Origin: JAADEM01 sp965371855
Lineage (GTDB): Bacteria; Bacteroidota; Bacteroidia; Bacteroidales; Marinilabiliaceae
Assembly: GCA_965371855.1 (NCBI GenBank)
Contig: CBDUZZ010000034.1
Coordinates: 1 to 50,725 of the forward strand
Reading direction: 5' to 3'
DNA length: 50,725 nt
The notes under the pieces were generated by a model, which was not told the DNA's origin, searched no databases, and saw only the letters and a program-made list of their open reading frames with translations. Positions 36,901 to 46,355 of the stretch are shown piece by piece. The position numbers were made by a program, and so were the translations under genes. The first letter of the stretch is position 1; every line of letters begins with the position of its first letter.

Positions 36901-37968
36901 AGCAAACGAACTAACCATATTGTTAGAAATGGATGTCAAAGTATTGTCATGCTTATAGTGTATGAAATTATTATCGGAAGGATTCATGTAAAATATGCCA
37001 CCAGACCAGGTTCCAAACCAAAGGTTGTTGTTATGGTCTTCATAAATTGAATAAGTTGAGTTATGCGGAATCTCGGGATAAATATCTGAACTGATCTTGA
37101 AAAGGTTACCTTCGGATTCTACAAACAATCCCCGGTAAGCACCAATCCATAATCTCCCATCTGTACCTTTTATTATTGAGCGGATTTTCTCATTTTGTAA
37201 AGAGTATTTAGAATCTTGCCCATATTGGTATTGCTTTATTAAATCTCCTTTCAGGTTGTATTTTTTTGCCCCGTGTTCTAAATATCCAATATACAACTCA
37301 TTTTTATCGGCATAAATTGTGTTTACCCTCGATCCCGGGCTGTCAATAAATTTTGATAGTGAATGAGATTTTAAATCAATACTATAAATAGATCCGTTAA
37401 AAGTGCCTACCCATCCGCGTTGGAAAGCATCAAAATAGACAATGCCCGGGCTTTCAAGAGACGAATCAATTTTAAGCCTGTGTAATATATGTTTTATTGT
37501 GTCTAATTTACCTACACCTGTTTCATCTACAATCCATATATTTCCATTTTGATCCTTACTTATATAATGTATGAAGTTTTCGGTAGGCTGCCCATCTTCT
37601 GTCCTGTATTTAAAATGTTTAAATATATTTTTTGATCGGATAAAAACGTCAAGCCCATCTTGTGTTGCAACCCAAAGTTTATTGTTGTTATCTATAAGTA
37701 ACCTTGAAACATCATTGCTAATGAGGCTTGTCGAATCTTCGGTGTTATGCCTGAATTGTTGTAATTCTTTTGAATCGTAACGGATAATACCCTGGTCTGT
37801 CGTTGCAAACCACATATACCCGTAACCATCCTGTGTTATTTGGTGTACGGCTTTAAAGGTTACCCCGCCTGATGGCGAGACACGGCGAAATTTATAATCA
37901 GGTGATTGTGCAAATAATCCGATTGATATAACGAAGTGCACAAAAAATATAAAAACAATCTTTTTCAT
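33901..37968 (-). CDS. Hybrid two-component system sensor-regulator (HTCS) 2
   Basis: A close paralogue of HTCS 1 with the same layout. The signal peptide MKKIVFIFFVHFVISIGLFAQ supports the start at 37968, six codons inside the longest ORF. Propeller repeats (MWFATTDQGII, LWVATQDGLDVF, LWFGTWSGGIFYMNPSDN), a Y_Y_Y domain and one membrane helix (IIAYIIYYLIFMVIVFLV) are followed by HisKA with His834 (NISHEFRTP), HATPase_c (RDSGQGID, GTGIGLSL), a receiver with Asp1148 (VSDVMMPEMDG) and a C-terminal AraC-type HTH (SVEDLANELGIHRSQLHRKL). It diverges from GH2-GH88-SusCD. The inverted repeats at 38013-38088 are the probable binding sites. The ligand is presumably a related but distinct oligosaccharide. 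Confidence 0.95.
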   Translation of the reverse strand: MKKIVFIFFVHFVISIGLFAQSPDYKFRRVSPSGGVTFKAVHQITQDGYGYMWFATTDQGIIRYDSKELQQFRHNTEDSTSLISNDVSRLLIDNNNKLWVATQDGLDVFIRSKNIFKHFKYRTEDGQPTENFIHYISKDQNGNIWIVDETGVGKLDTIKHILHRLKIDSSLESPGIVYFDAFQRGWVGTFNGSIYSIDLKSHSLSKFIDSPGSRVNTIYADKNELYIGYLEHGAKKYNLKGDLIKQYQYGQDSKYSLQNEKIRSIIKGTDGRLWIGAYRGLFVESEGNLFKISSDIYPEIPHNSTYSIYEDHNNNLWFGTWSGGIFYMNPSDNNFIHYKHDNTLTSISNNMVSSFAEMTDGRIAVGTESGGLNMFNPDDGKFEKISINKYGENNFNIKSLCIDNKGGLWVGTFNKQLWYKPSDQDYYTHFPQGLEDGKHISSRSVYSLCPCDSGVWIGGSRNSVDFYDFKTKKISHLKSKYFNSISPDNYIRSLYVDSYNNLWIGNQDGILKINRRTGNQVYFSTLEPANRRLSSSTIYYIYEVGENIWLGTKSGGINIIHNQSDSVSWFDANGLLTGRDVYGFVEDQEKRIWITSNEGIVLYNPNINTYRRFTVQDGIQGNIFNPKAIFKDSKNRMYFGGTNGLTLVNPKKIKLNSRIPNIILNNIIINNKEEISLLSDNGVNIAKNLKLRPFENSIRFEFTADNYLLPGKNQFKYRLLNIYDEWIDAGNDGIATFTNLPSGEYIFEIKACNNDGIWNNLPTRIFIHIATPWYRTIIAYIIYYLIFMVIVFLVTHEIRNRQQLKKSVIIEKIQREHEEQLHEMKLKFFTNISHEFRTPLTLISGPVKKLLGSVNIDNDEKSMLNIIERNSARLLNLINQIMDLRKIEKGQDKLFISSIDLIGFTRQLFSNFTEEASRRNINFIFHHDKKQLFFEGDKEKLDKIIFNLLSNAFKYTPDKGNIEVRISDPSDTRPMFSNQLKFGELSSHDFYEISVRDSGQGIDSEDLLQVFNRFGQGKSKIKTGTGIGLSLVKEYTLLHQGEVIAQSSPGKGTRINICLPRKQTAQRLLSETVQEVKKPALSNTVIEPKIVDANILKGAKIMVVEDNSDLRLYITEVLKPYYQIVTAPNGVEALKLLKSFPVNLIVSDVMMPEMDGIELCSILKSQLETSHIPVILLTALSSTENRVTGLQQGADAYISKPFEDVLLITMVNNLLTQRKLLKENYKDSLIEGQATDIGSLDNYFLDNITKKIHANLDDELFSVEDLANELGIHRSQLHRKLKQLTNFSTSEYIRVIRLKNASELLKSDEYTIDEIASMSGFNSHSYFTKCFKKFYGVSPKQYMNKYTLNNHSEKV

Positions 37969-38012
37969 AATGTTTGCAAAACACAAAAATAGGGAAAATC
38001 AAAAACAATCCC

Positions 38013-38088
38013 TAACACTGATGTTGCATTCTTGCAACATAGTTTTAAAAATGAGGTGATTGTTTTAATAAATACAACATAAGTGTTA
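38013..38088. promoter_or_regulatory. Putative HTCS 2 operator
   Basis: ATGTTGCA (38021-38028) and TGCAACAT (38033-38040) form a perfect palindrome with a 4-nt spacer. A larger inverted repeat, TAACACTGATGTTG (38013-38026) with CAACATAAGTGTTA (38075-38088), has one mismatch in 14. The left arm resembles the TAACACATGTTAC of the HTCS 1 site. The region begins 45 bp from the HTCS 2 start and ends 62 bp from the GH2 start, a geometry like that of the first block. Confidence 0.6.
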
Positions 38089-38150
38089 AGATACAGAAAA
38101 TATGCAGGGTAATTTTAAATAATTATTCATAATTCTTATAATACGATTTT

Positions 38151-40607
38151 ATGGTTCGCATTTATTTAATATTGATCTTGATTTTATTTGTATGTCCAAA
38201 GGGTTTCTCTCAACAAGATTTGAAGCTCTCAGATGGTTGGGAGTTTTACAAAGGTGATTTTAGCAATATCTGGGAAGTTGTTCGCTATGCAAAAGAGGGG
38301 CAGCCCGAGTCGGTCCCGGTATGGCAAGAGGTTACTTTGCCCCATTGTTATAATTCTTCTGATGCTGTTAACCCTGATGTGAATTACTATCAGGGGCCGG
38401 GTTGGTACAGAAAATATATGAAATTTAACAACCCCTTTAAAAATGGCAGGACACTACTGCATTTTGAAGGAGCAGGACAAAAAACCGAAGTATATTTATT
38501 TAATGAAAAAGTTGCATCTCATGTTGGTGGGTATGACGAATGGACGATTGACATAACAGATGTTGTAAATAGATACAACACCAATTCATATATAAAGGAA
38601 CATTATGACGGTAAAATTCCATTGGTAATACGTACGGATAATTCAAGGGATGTTGAGATGATTCCTTCCGACCTGTCTGATTTTAACCTGTATGGCGGAT
38701 TGTATCGAAATGTACATGTTAAATATGTACCTGAAGTATACATAGAGAATATTAAAATCAATCCGAATCTTTCACAAAACCTTAAGAAAGGCAACTTAAC
38801 CATTTCGATAGATTTAAAACGTTACAAACAGCAGGATTGTTTGTTAGAGGTAACAATAAAAGACAAGGAAGGAAAAATTGTAAAAACAACTGAATCTAAG
38901 GTTTCTTCTGCAAATGAGAAATTTTCAGTAATAATAGAAAAACCACTGCTTTGGTCGCCTTTATCTCCTAACCTGTATTCATGTGTTGTTGAAATACAAA
39001 CACCGGAAGGGAAACAAGAGGTGACTACCAGTTTCGGATTCAGGACTTATAAATTTATTGATAAAGGCCCCTTTGTGATTAATGGCGAACGCTTATTAAT
39101 AAAAGGTATGAGCCGGCACGAAGATCACGCCGGAGTTGCAGCAGCTATGTCTTATAATCAGATAAAAAAAGAGATGCTGATGTTGAAAGAGATGGGGGCT
39201 AATTTTATCAGGTTGGGGCATTATCAGCAATCAGGGCAGGTATTGCAATTGTGCGATAGCCTGGGAATATTGGTTTGGGAAGAAATACCCTGGTGCAGGG
39301 GCGGCCTCGGTGGAGAAAAGTATAAAGCGCAGACCCGGCGGATGCTGCGAAATTTGATTACACAGCATTATAACCATCCTGCTGTTATTATTTGGGGATT
39401 GGGAAATGAAAATGACTGGGCTGGCGATTTTCCTGAATTTGATAAAGATTCAATACGTACATTTATGCAGGAGTTGAATACCCTTGCCCATGAACTTGAT
39501 CCTGAAAGGGTGACCGGTATTCGAAGATGTGATTTTTGTAAAGATATTGTAGATGTATATTCTCCATCAATATGGGCAGGATGGTACCGGGGGAAGTTTA
39601 CAGAATATAAAAATGTTTCGCGCAAAGAGTTTGATAAAGTAGATCACTTTATACATATGGAATGGGGGGCAAGCAGCCATGCCCGCAGGCATTCAGAGAA
39701 CCCCGATATTGGGTTAGAAGATATTGCAACAGGGCAGGGAGCAGATGAACGCGATGGGGATGCCTCTCTGCTGGGAGGAAAAGCAAGGGTGTCGAAAGAT
39801 GGCGACTGGACAGAAACTTATGCATGTAACCTGATTGACTGGCACTTGAAGGAACAAGAAACAATGGAGTGGCTCACCGGGGCAGCATATTGGATTTTCA
39901 AAGATTTTTCAACTCCGGTACGCCCTGATAACCCAATTCCTTATGTAAATCAAAAAGGTGTTTTACAACGCGACCTTACTCCTAAAGAGTCTTATTACCT
40001 GTTTCAATCGTATTGGGCAAAAACCCCAATGGCATACATTTACGGGCATACCTGGCCTGTACGCTGGGGGAGCGAAGGAGAGGAAAAACTGCTTAAAGTA
40101 TATTCCAATTGTGAAAAAGCCGAGTTATTCTTAAACAATCAAAATCTCGGTATGAAAACCAGGGACAGTCAGGATTACCCTGCTGCCGGACTTCGATGGA
40201 AAACTCCATTTAAAGAGGGTGTAAACCAAGTGAAAGTCAGGGCTTATCAAGGGGATATTGTTATCGAAGATTCAATAGAATTTATTTATGAAACCCGTAA
40301 ATGGGGCCTTCCAGAAAAAGTTGAGTATGAAATTAAGCAGCTTAACGAAAATGAATCAGAAATAGAAATTATAGCTGTTGATAAACAAGGTGTAATATGT
40401 CTGGATTCTAAAAATTGGGTAAAATTCAGTTATGTGGGAAGTGGAAAGATGGAAGATAATATGGGGACCTATGGGGGGTCACACAAAATTCAACTTGCTA
40501 ACGGAAGGGCAACAATACGGGTAACCCACAGAAATAGTCAAGGTGTTTTGTGTGTTTCTGTTGATGGATTGAACCCGGTGTTTATCACTGTAAATAATCA
40601 GAAATAA
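38151..40607 (+). CDS. GH2 glycoside hydrolase (beta-galactosidase/beta-glucuronidase family)
   Basis: The 818-residue secreted enzyme (signal peptide ending KGFSQ near residue 21) has the GH2 order: jelly-roll sugar-binding domain (about 25-190), Ig-like domain (190-295), TIM barrel (295-600) and C-terminal beta domains. The acid/base is Glu420 in IIWGLGNEND and the nucleophile is Glu504 in HMEWGASSHARR. SRHEDHAGVAAAMS and GANFIRLGHYQQS are also typical. The sugar specificity (galactose, glucuronic acid or other) cannot be read from these motifs. It is the first gene after the HTCS 2 operator and its TAA overlaps the next gene's ATG (TAATG), so it is translationally coupled to GH88. The pair probably trims the same oligosaccharide in the periplasm. 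Confidence 0.93.
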   Translation: MVRIYLILILILFVCPKGFSQQDLKLSDGWEFYKGDFSNIWEVVRYAKEGQPESVPVWQEVTLPHCYNSSDAVNPDVNYYQGPGWYRKYMKFNNPFKNGRTLLHFEGAGQKTEVYLFNEKVASHVGGYDEWTIDITDVVNRYNTNSYIKEHYDGKIPLVIRTDNSRDVEMIPSDLSDFNLYGGLYRNVHVKYVPEVYIENIKINPNLSQNLKKGNLTISIDLKRYKQQDCLLEVTIKDKEGKIVKTTESKVSSANEKFSVIIEKPLLWSPLSPNLYSCVVEIQTPEGKQEVTTSFGFRTYKFIDKGPFVINGERLLIKGMSRHEDHAGVAAAMSYNQIKKEMLMLKEMGANFIRLGHYQQSGQVLQLCDSLGILVWEEIPWCRGGLGGEKYKAQTRRMLRNLITQHYNHPAVIIWGLGNENDWAGDFPEFDKDSIRTFMQELNTLAHELDPERVTGIRRCDFCKDIVDVYSPSIWAGWYRGKFTEYKNVSRKEFDKVDHFIHMEWGASSHARRHSENPDIGLEDIATGQGADERDGDASLLGGKARVSKDGDWTETYACNLIDWHLKEQETMEWLTGAAYWIFKDFSTPVRPDNPIPYVNQKGVLQRDLTPKESYYLFQSYWAKTPMAYIYGHTWPVRWGSEGEEKLLKVYSNCEKAELFLNNQNLGMKTRDSQDYPAAGLRWKTPFKEGVNQVKVRAYQGDIVIEDSIEFIYETRKWGLPEKVEYEIKQLNENESEIEIIAVDKQGVICLDSKNWVKFSYVGSGKMEDNMGTYGGSHKIQLANGRATIRVTHRNSQGVLCVSVDGLNPVFITVNNQK

Positions 40608-41776
40608 TGAATAAAGTATCAACTCTGTTTTTTGTGTTAATAATTTGTGGGGCATGTTCTTGTTCCAACAATGGAAACCATGTTTATGACAATCTGGAGA
40701 AGCAACTAAAATATGCGGTCAGGCAAGCTGAAAATGAGAATGATGGGGGACTCGTTTCTCCCAGGACTATCTCTGATGGTAAGCTTAAAATGGTTGCTGC
40801 AAGTGATTGGACAAGTGGTTTTTTTCCGGGGATATTGTGGTACATGTATGAAAGTTCCGGCGATGATTATTGGAAAAAGAAAGCCGCTTCGTTTACGACA
40901 CTTCTTGAAAATGAGAAATGGAATGACAAAACACACGACATGGGTTTTAAAATGTATTGTAGTTATGGAAACGGATATCGTTTAACTCATAATCCGGAAT
41001 ACAAAGAAATTCTTATCCAATCGGCTAAAACATTATCATCAAGGTTTAACTCAAAAGTTGGTTGTATAAAGTCATGGGATAGCAATAAGTGGAAATACCC
41101 GGTGATTATTGATAATATGATGAACCTTGAATTATTGTTTTGGGCTTCAAAAGAAACAGGAAACCCCTATTATAAAGAAATAGCAATTAAACATGCCCAA
41201 ACAACCATAAAAAATCATTTCAGGGATGATAATTCCTCATTTCATGTGGTTGACTATGATCCGGAAACAGGTGAGGTAATTCAAAAGAATACTCATCAGG
41301 GTTATGCCGACGGGTCAGCCTGGGCAAGAGGCCAGGCATGGGGGCTTTACGGATTTACAATGGCTTACCGGGAAACAAATATTAAAGCATTTCTCGAACA
41401 AGCTGAGAAGATCGCCGGCTTTGTTATTAACCATCCCAACTTGCCCGATGATAAAATCCCTTATTGGGATTTCGATGCACCTGGTATCCCTAACGAGCCC
41501 AGAGATGTCTCCGCAGCGACAATTATTGCTTCGGCACTTTACGAACTAAGTAATTATAGTAATAATGGAGATAAGTATATAAATACTGCTGACCAGATAA
41601 TGAGAAGCCTTGAATCCGAAAAATATTTAGCTAAGGAAGGCAAAAATTCAGGTTTTTTATTGATGCACTCCGTTAGCTCAAAGCCCGGAAACTCTGAAGT
41701 CGATGTGCCAATTGTGTACAGCGACTACTATTATATAGAATCTCTTTTAAGAAAATCGAAATTAACTGTTCACTAA
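40607..41776 (+). CDS. GH88 unsaturated glucuronyl hydrolase, lipoprotein (copy 2)
   Basis: This 389-residue paralogue of the GH88 at 15834 has a lipoprotein signal with a probable lipid Cys17 (IICGAC). The catalytic Asp pair is Asp111 (HDMGFKMYCSYGNGY) and Asp169 (IIDNMMNLELLFWA). WARGQAWGLYGFTMAYRETN and DFDAPGIPNEPRDVSAATI are conserved. It retains the WARGQAW form, while copy 1 has LSRGQAW. The gene overlaps GH2 by one base and precedes SusC 3 by 15 bp. It would remove unsaturated uronic acid generated by the block's lyases. Having two copies under separate regulators suggests two related but distinct substrates, or one for each step. Confidence 0.94.
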   Translation: MNKVSTLFFVLIICGACSCSNNGNHVYDNLEKQLKYAVRQAENENDGGLVSPRTISDGKLKMVAASDWTSGFFPGILWYMYESSGDDYWKKKAASFTTLLENEKWNDKTHDMGFKMYCSYGNGYRLTHNPEYKEILIQSAKTLSSRFNSKVGCIKSWDSNKWKYPVIIDNMMNLELLFWASKETGNPYYKEIAIKHAQTTIKNHFRDDNSSFHVVDYDPETGEVIQKNTHQGYADGSAWARGQAWGLYGFTMAYRETNIKAFLEQAEKIAGFVINHPNLPDDKIPYWDFDAPGIPNEPRDVSAATIIASALYELSNYSNNGDKYINTADQIMRSLESEKYLAKEGKNSGFLLMHSVSSKPGNSEVDVPIVYSDYYYIESLLRKSKLTVH

Positions 41777-41791
41777 TTTAAAATTTAATTT

Positions 41792-44700
41792 ATGAAAAAG
41801 AAAAACAAAGAATTTTTGATGATTATGGTGTTTGTGCTATGTGCATTAGTTACACATGCACAACAAACCGTACTTTCAGGGAAAGTTACCGACTCAACCG
41901 GAGATCCTATTCCCGGTGTCACTATTAGTGTGAAAGGGACAACTATTGGTACAATCACCGGTGTTAATGGTGATTACTCATTAGGTGTTGCTTCGGATGT
42001 TAAAACTCTGGTATTTTCGTTTATTGGAATGAAAACACAGGAAGTTAGTATCTCGGGGAAGCAGACAATTAATGTAACCATGGAAGATGAGATGACAGGA
42101 CTGGATGAAGTCGTAGTTATTGGGTATGGGACCCAGCTAAAGAAAGATTTAACGAGTTCTGTTTCAGTTCTGGCTGTAGATGAGATGCAAAAAATGCAGG
42201 CTCCTCAGATTGGGCAGCTGTTAGCTGGCAGGGTTGCAGGTGTAAATATCTCAAGTGTTAATTCTGAACCGGGAGCAGGTTTGAAAATCAGGATCAGGGG
42301 GAGTAACTCAATCAATGGCGATAATGACCCACTAATTGTTATTGATGGCGTATTAGGAGGAGACCTTGCATCGCTGGATGTGAATGATATTGAGTCTATG
42401 CAGGTTCTGAAAGATGCTTCGGCAACTGCAATATACGGGTCGCGTGGAGCTAATGGTGTTATTATTGTTACAACAAAACAAGGCAAAACAGGTTTTGTCA
42501 ATGTCAATTTTGTGTCTAATGTTGGATTTCAGCAAGTGCATAAAAGGTTGGATTTATTTACTGCCGAGGATGAAATAGGAATACTTAAGGAAAATCCTGA
42601 TTTTGATTTCCCTGAAGATATTGATGGTATAGAAAACCCAATATTAAGTGGGAAAGGAACCGACTGGCAGGATGAGATATTTCAGACTTCACTTTATCAA
42701 AATTATCATCTTGCCGTTCGTGGTGGATCCGAAAGATTGAAAATTTCCCTTTCGGCAGACTACCTGGATCAGGAGGGTGTCATTAAGATGTCAGACTATT
42801 CCAAGGGTTCTGTCAGGGCTAATATAAGTTTAAAGGTTAGAGATAATTTTACAATCGAGAATAGGACATCGATGTATAAAAGTACATCAAACCGTGTCAG
42901 GACAAACGAGTCATTTGGTAGTTTTGGAGGGCCTGTTACTCAGACAGCATTGCTTTTTTCTGCCCTTGTTCCTGTGTATGCCGAAGATGGAAGTTTTAAC
43001 GGACCTTTGAGGGCAAGCACTACGAGAGATAACCCTGTGTCGTTGTTGCATAACTTAGATGATGTTTATACAAAAGATTACTTGCAAAATACAATATCTT
43101 CGAAATGGGATATAATTGAAGGGCTTACACACAGGTTTTCTGCAACCTATACTAATATTACTGATCTTAATAAGCGTTATACCGGGAAAGTTTTATTGCG
43201 GTCGCTGAATAATGGTGAAGGCAGGATAAATAATACGGAATATAATGGATGGCAAATTAATAATACGCTAACATATAATAAACGGTTTAATGAAAAACAT
43301 TCACTTACCGCACTTTTTGGTTACGAGGTTAGTTCATCTAATAGGTTTAATAGCAATTTTACGGTTTCCGGGTTTGCAACAGAAGCACTAACTTATAATA
43401 ATTTAGGCATAGGCTCGGAAGTTACACGCAAAGGGTCGTCGTATAGTGATAATTCTTTGATCTCCTACCTAAGCAGGTTTACTTATGCTTATAAAAGTAA
43501 ATATTTGTTTTCTGTGTCAGGCAGGTCAGATGGATCATCAAAATTTGCAATGAATAACAAGTGGGCATTTTTCCCATCCGGTTCATTTGCATGGGTTGCA
43601 AGTGAAGAGGGGTTTTTGGCAGAAAACAGCACAATTAGTTTCCTTAAGTTTAGATCAAGCTACGGAGTGTCTGGAAGCCAGGCAATTAGTAATTACCAGT
43701 CATTAGCCTCATATGCAACGGGAAGGCGTTATAGCCTTGGGGATGTTCAAATGACAAATGGTGCTTTTATTCAGCGAGTTGCAAACCCTGACCTCAAATG
43801 GGAAACTACAGCACAATTTAATGCAGGTGTTGATCTCGGGTTTTTTGATGGCAGGCTGAATTTTACAGCAGACTATTTTATTAAGAGTACGACCGACCTG
43901 TTATATGATAAACGGTTACCCTTATATTCGGGTTATACAACTCAAATCCAAAACATTGGAGAAATGGAAAATAAAGGATATGAGTTTATGGTAGATGCAG
44001 CCATAATAGACAACGATTTTAAGTGGAATTTATCAGCAAATATTTCTTTTATTAAAAATAAAGTAATTAGTTTGGGCGATGATACAGAGGTATTTATAAA
44101 TCCACCAAGTGGCTCCAGAGGATCAGGTTTCAAAACATCTGGTATTTTAAGGGTGGGCGAGCCAATAGGTAATTTTTACGGATTTGTAGCTGATGGTATT
44201 TTTAAAAGTGAAGATGATTTGGCTGCCATAGAACAACCGGGCGGGGTAATTGGAGAGGTACGGTATAAAGACATAAGTGGACCTGACGGTGTGCCTGACG
44301 GAAAGATTGACTCTAATGATAAAACGATCATTGGAAATGCTTTGCCCGATTATATGTTTGGTATAACAAATACAATGAGCTATAAAGGTTTCGACCTAAA
44401 TATTACAGTGCAGGGATCTGTTGGCAGAGATGTGGTATGGTTTGATAAAAGAAGTATCAAAACAACAGATAAACTGAACTATTGGACACCGGAAACTCCG
44501 GATTATGATATGCCCCGACGTGGTGATTTGGGAGATCAGGCTAATTCAAATTATATTGAAGATGCTTCGTTCCTGAAATTTAAAAATATTTCTCTTGGAT
44601 ATTCATTGCCCAAGTCTGCTATAACCGGGTTAGGTATTAATAGTTTGAGATTTTATGTGTCTGCTGTTGACGCTATTGTTATTACAAAATATTCGGGATT

Positions 44701-44824
44701 TGACCCGGAAGTGAATTCTCATCACGACAATGGCAGCTTTAAGCGTAATGTTGCATTGGGTTATGATTCTGGTGCGTATCCGGGTGTTAGTCAATTCCTT
44801 TTTGGTATGAATGTAACTTTTTAA
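41792..44824 (+). CDS. SusC/RagA-type TonB-dependent outer-membrane transporter 3
   Basis: The 1010-residue transporter has canonical SusC motifs: signal peptide (ending VTHAQ near residue 24), carboxypeptidase-D regulatory-like domain (LSGKVTDSTGDPIPGVTISVKG), TonB-box-like DEVVVIGYGTQ near residue 108, and plug motifs IRIRGSNSINGDNDPLIVIDG and LKDASATAIYGSRGANGVIIVTTKQG. The C-terminus is SQFLFGMNVTF. Unlike the first block, no FAS1 gene is associated with it. It should import oligosaccharides for the GH2/GH88 pair encoded just upstream. Confidence 0.96.
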   Translation: MKKKNKEFLMIMVFVLCALVTHAQQTVLSGKVTDSTGDPIPGVTISVKGTTIGTITGVNGDYSLGVASDVKTLVFSFIGMKTQEVSISGKQTINVTMEDEMTGLDEVVVIGYGTQLKKDLTSSVSVLAVDEMQKMQAPQIGQLLAGRVAGVNISSVNSEPGAGLKIRIRGSNSINGDNDPLIVIDGVLGGDLASLDVNDIESMQVLKDASATAIYGSRGANGVIIVTTKQGKTGFVNVNFVSNVGFQQVHKRLDLFTAEDEIGILKENPDFDFPEDIDGIENPILSGKGTDWQDEIFQTSLYQNYHLAVRGGSERLKISLSADYLDQEGVIKMSDYSKGSVRANISLKVRDNFTIENRTSMYKSTSNRVRTNESFGSFGGPVTQTALLFSALVPVYAEDGSFNGPLRASTTRDNPVSLLHNLDDVYTKDYLQNTISSKWDIIEGLTHRFSATYTNITDLNKRYTGKVLLRSLNNGEGRINNTEYNGWQINNTLTYNKRFNEKHSLTALFGYEVSSSNRFNSNFTVSGFATEALTYNNLGIGSEVTRKGSSYSDNSLISYLSRFTYAYKSKYLFSVSGRSDGSSKFAMNNKWAFFPSGSFAWVASEEGFLAENSTISFLKFRSSYGVSGSQAISNYQSLASYATGRRYSLGDVQMTNGAFIQRVANPDLKWETTAQFNAGVDLGFFDGRLNFTADYFIKSTTDLLYDKRLPLYSGYTTQIQNIGEMENKGYEFMVDAAIIDNDFKWNLSANISFIKNKVISLGDDTEVFINPPSGSRGSGFKTSGILRVGEPIGNFYGFVADGIFKSEDDLAAIEQPGGVIGEVRYKDISGPDGVPDGKIDSNDKTIIGNALPDYMFGITNTMSYKGFDLNITVQGSVGRDVVWFDKRSIKTTDKLNYWTPETPDYDMPRRGDLGDQANSNYIEDASFLKFKNISLGYSLPKSAITGLGINSLRFYVSAVDAIVITKYSGFDPEVNSHHDNGSFKRNVALGYDSGAYPGVSQFLFGMNVTF

Positions 44825-44845
44825 TAAAACTATAAATTTTAAAAG

Positions 44846-46339
44846 ATGAAATACTATAAAATAATATTTGCCGGGTTGCTTATTGTAATCTTTTCGGCAT
44901 GCAGCGACAGCTTTCTGGAAGAAAACCCTAAAAGCCTTATGTCTCCTTCTAATTTTCCGGCAACTGCCGATGACTGTGAACTTATTATGGGTGGGATAGT
45001 TGATATTTTGGATGGACAGGATTTTTACGAAAGACCATTGTATCTTTTGGCGGAAGCCGGAAGTGATGAGACCAGGGTTTATTATACCTCTGGTGATCGT
45101 TACGAATTGGATTATATGGAATACACCACAGATAATCAATATATCAGGAAGGTATGGCAATCCTGTTATCAGGTTGTTAACCAATCGAATGTGCTAATTA
45201 AATATTTGCCTGAAGAAGATTGGGCAAAATCATACGTTGGCGCAGCTAAGTTTTACAGGGCATGGATGTATTCGTATATTGTTCGCCTTTGGGGATCAAC
45301 GATTTTGGCTACAGAACCAACTGAACAGTTAAACGATGATGATGTTGTTGTAAGAGCGCCGGAAACAGATGTTTATAATTTAATTGTTGAAGATTTATTA
45401 TTTGCAGAAAAGAATCTGCCTTTAAGTTGGACAGGGAATGCTGCCCATCCTGATGATGGCAGGCCTACCGCAGGGGCAGCAAAAATTCTTTTGGCAAAAA
45501 TGTATGCAACAATGGCCGGTTGGCCTGTTAACGATGCTTCTAAATGGGCACTGGCATCTGCTAAAGCAAAAGAGGTAATAGATATGCCTGAGTATGGCTT
45601 AGAAGCTAATTTTTCAGACCTGTTTTTAATTGCTAAGCAAAATGGGAAAGAACATATCTTCTCAATTCAGATAACAGAACCCGGAGGCACAATGATGACT
45701 GTGGCATCACGCCCAAAAGGAGGCGGAATAAAAAAAGGAGGATGGTATACGTGGCAGACAACAGAAACTTTTATGAACACCTTTTCAGACGATGATACCA
45801 GAAAAGCCGGAAGTTTTATGACTGAATTAGTCCAGCCTCCATATGAGACTATTCCATACACAAAATTTAAGTATAATAAGACTAATGACCAACCGGGGCC
45901 TGCCATACAGAAATGGCAGGATTATGGCAGGGAGAAATTTACTGACAATGCAAAACGTACTGCTTTAAATACTCCAATTTTCAGGTATGCCGAGGCTTTA
46001 CTTATTCGTGCCGAAGCTGAAAATGAAGTAAACGGTCCTAATGCTGCGGCGTATGAAGCTTTTAATGCAGTCAGGGGCAGGTCAAATCCTGATAATCTAC
46101 TTCCTGACGGTTTGTCGAAAGATGATTTTAGGACAGCCGTAAGGCAAGAGTGGAGTTTTGAATTAGCTTTTGAGCTGAAAAGGCGTTTTAACCTGCTACG
46201 CTGGGAGCTTTTCGATGAGGTTATGAGTGTTGAACCACATGCCTCTAAAGGGTATGCTTCGTTTAAAAAGTATTACCCAATCCCTCAGGCAGAATTTGAT
46301 GCCGGTATGGATCCAGACTTGCAAACTCCAGGTTATTAA
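44846..46339 (+). CDS. SusD/RagB-type glycan-binding lipoprotein 3
   Basis: The 497-residue lipoprotein has its lipid Cys at 19 (VIFSAC) and starts SDSFLEENPKSLMSPSNF, typical for SusD. Helical-repeat features are VWQSCYQVVNQSNVLI, AAKFYRAWMYSYIVRLWGSTIL, AAKILLAKMYATMAGWPV, TPIFRYAEALLIRAEAENEV and EWSFELAFELKRRFNLLRWE. It pairs with SusC 3 after a 21-bp gap and ends the operon; a hairpin terminator follows 17 bp after the stop. Confidence 0.95.
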   Translation: MKYYKIIFAGLLIVIFSACSDSFLEENPKSLMSPSNFPATADDCELIMGGIVDILDGQDFYERPLYLLAEAGSDETRVYYTSGDRYELDYMEYTTDNQYIRKVWQSCYQVVNQSNVLIKYLPEEDWAKSYVGAAKFYRAWMYSYIVRLWGSTILATEPTEQLNDDDVVVRAPETDVYNLIVEDLLFAEKNLPLSWTGNAAHPDDGRPTAGAAKILLAKMYATMAGWPVNDASKWALASAKAKEVIDMPEYGLEANFSDLFLIAKQNGKEHIFSIQITEPGGTMMTVASRPKGGGIKKGGWYTWQTTETFMNTFSDDDTRKAGSFMTELVQPPYETIPYTKFKYNKTNDQPGPAIQKWQDYGREKFTDNAKRTALNTPIFRYAEALLIRAEAENEVNGPNAAAYEAFNAVRGRSNPDNLLPDGLSKDDFRTAVRQEWSFELAFELKRRFNLLRWELFDEVMSVEPHASKGYASFKKYYPIPQAEFDAGMDPDLQTPGY

Positions 46340-46355
46340 ATAATACTGTTTTTAT

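Noticed and set aside
44630..45184. Minus-strand open frame across the SusC 3/SusD 3 junction
   Set aside because: Covers the ends of two clear genes and has no protein-like features.
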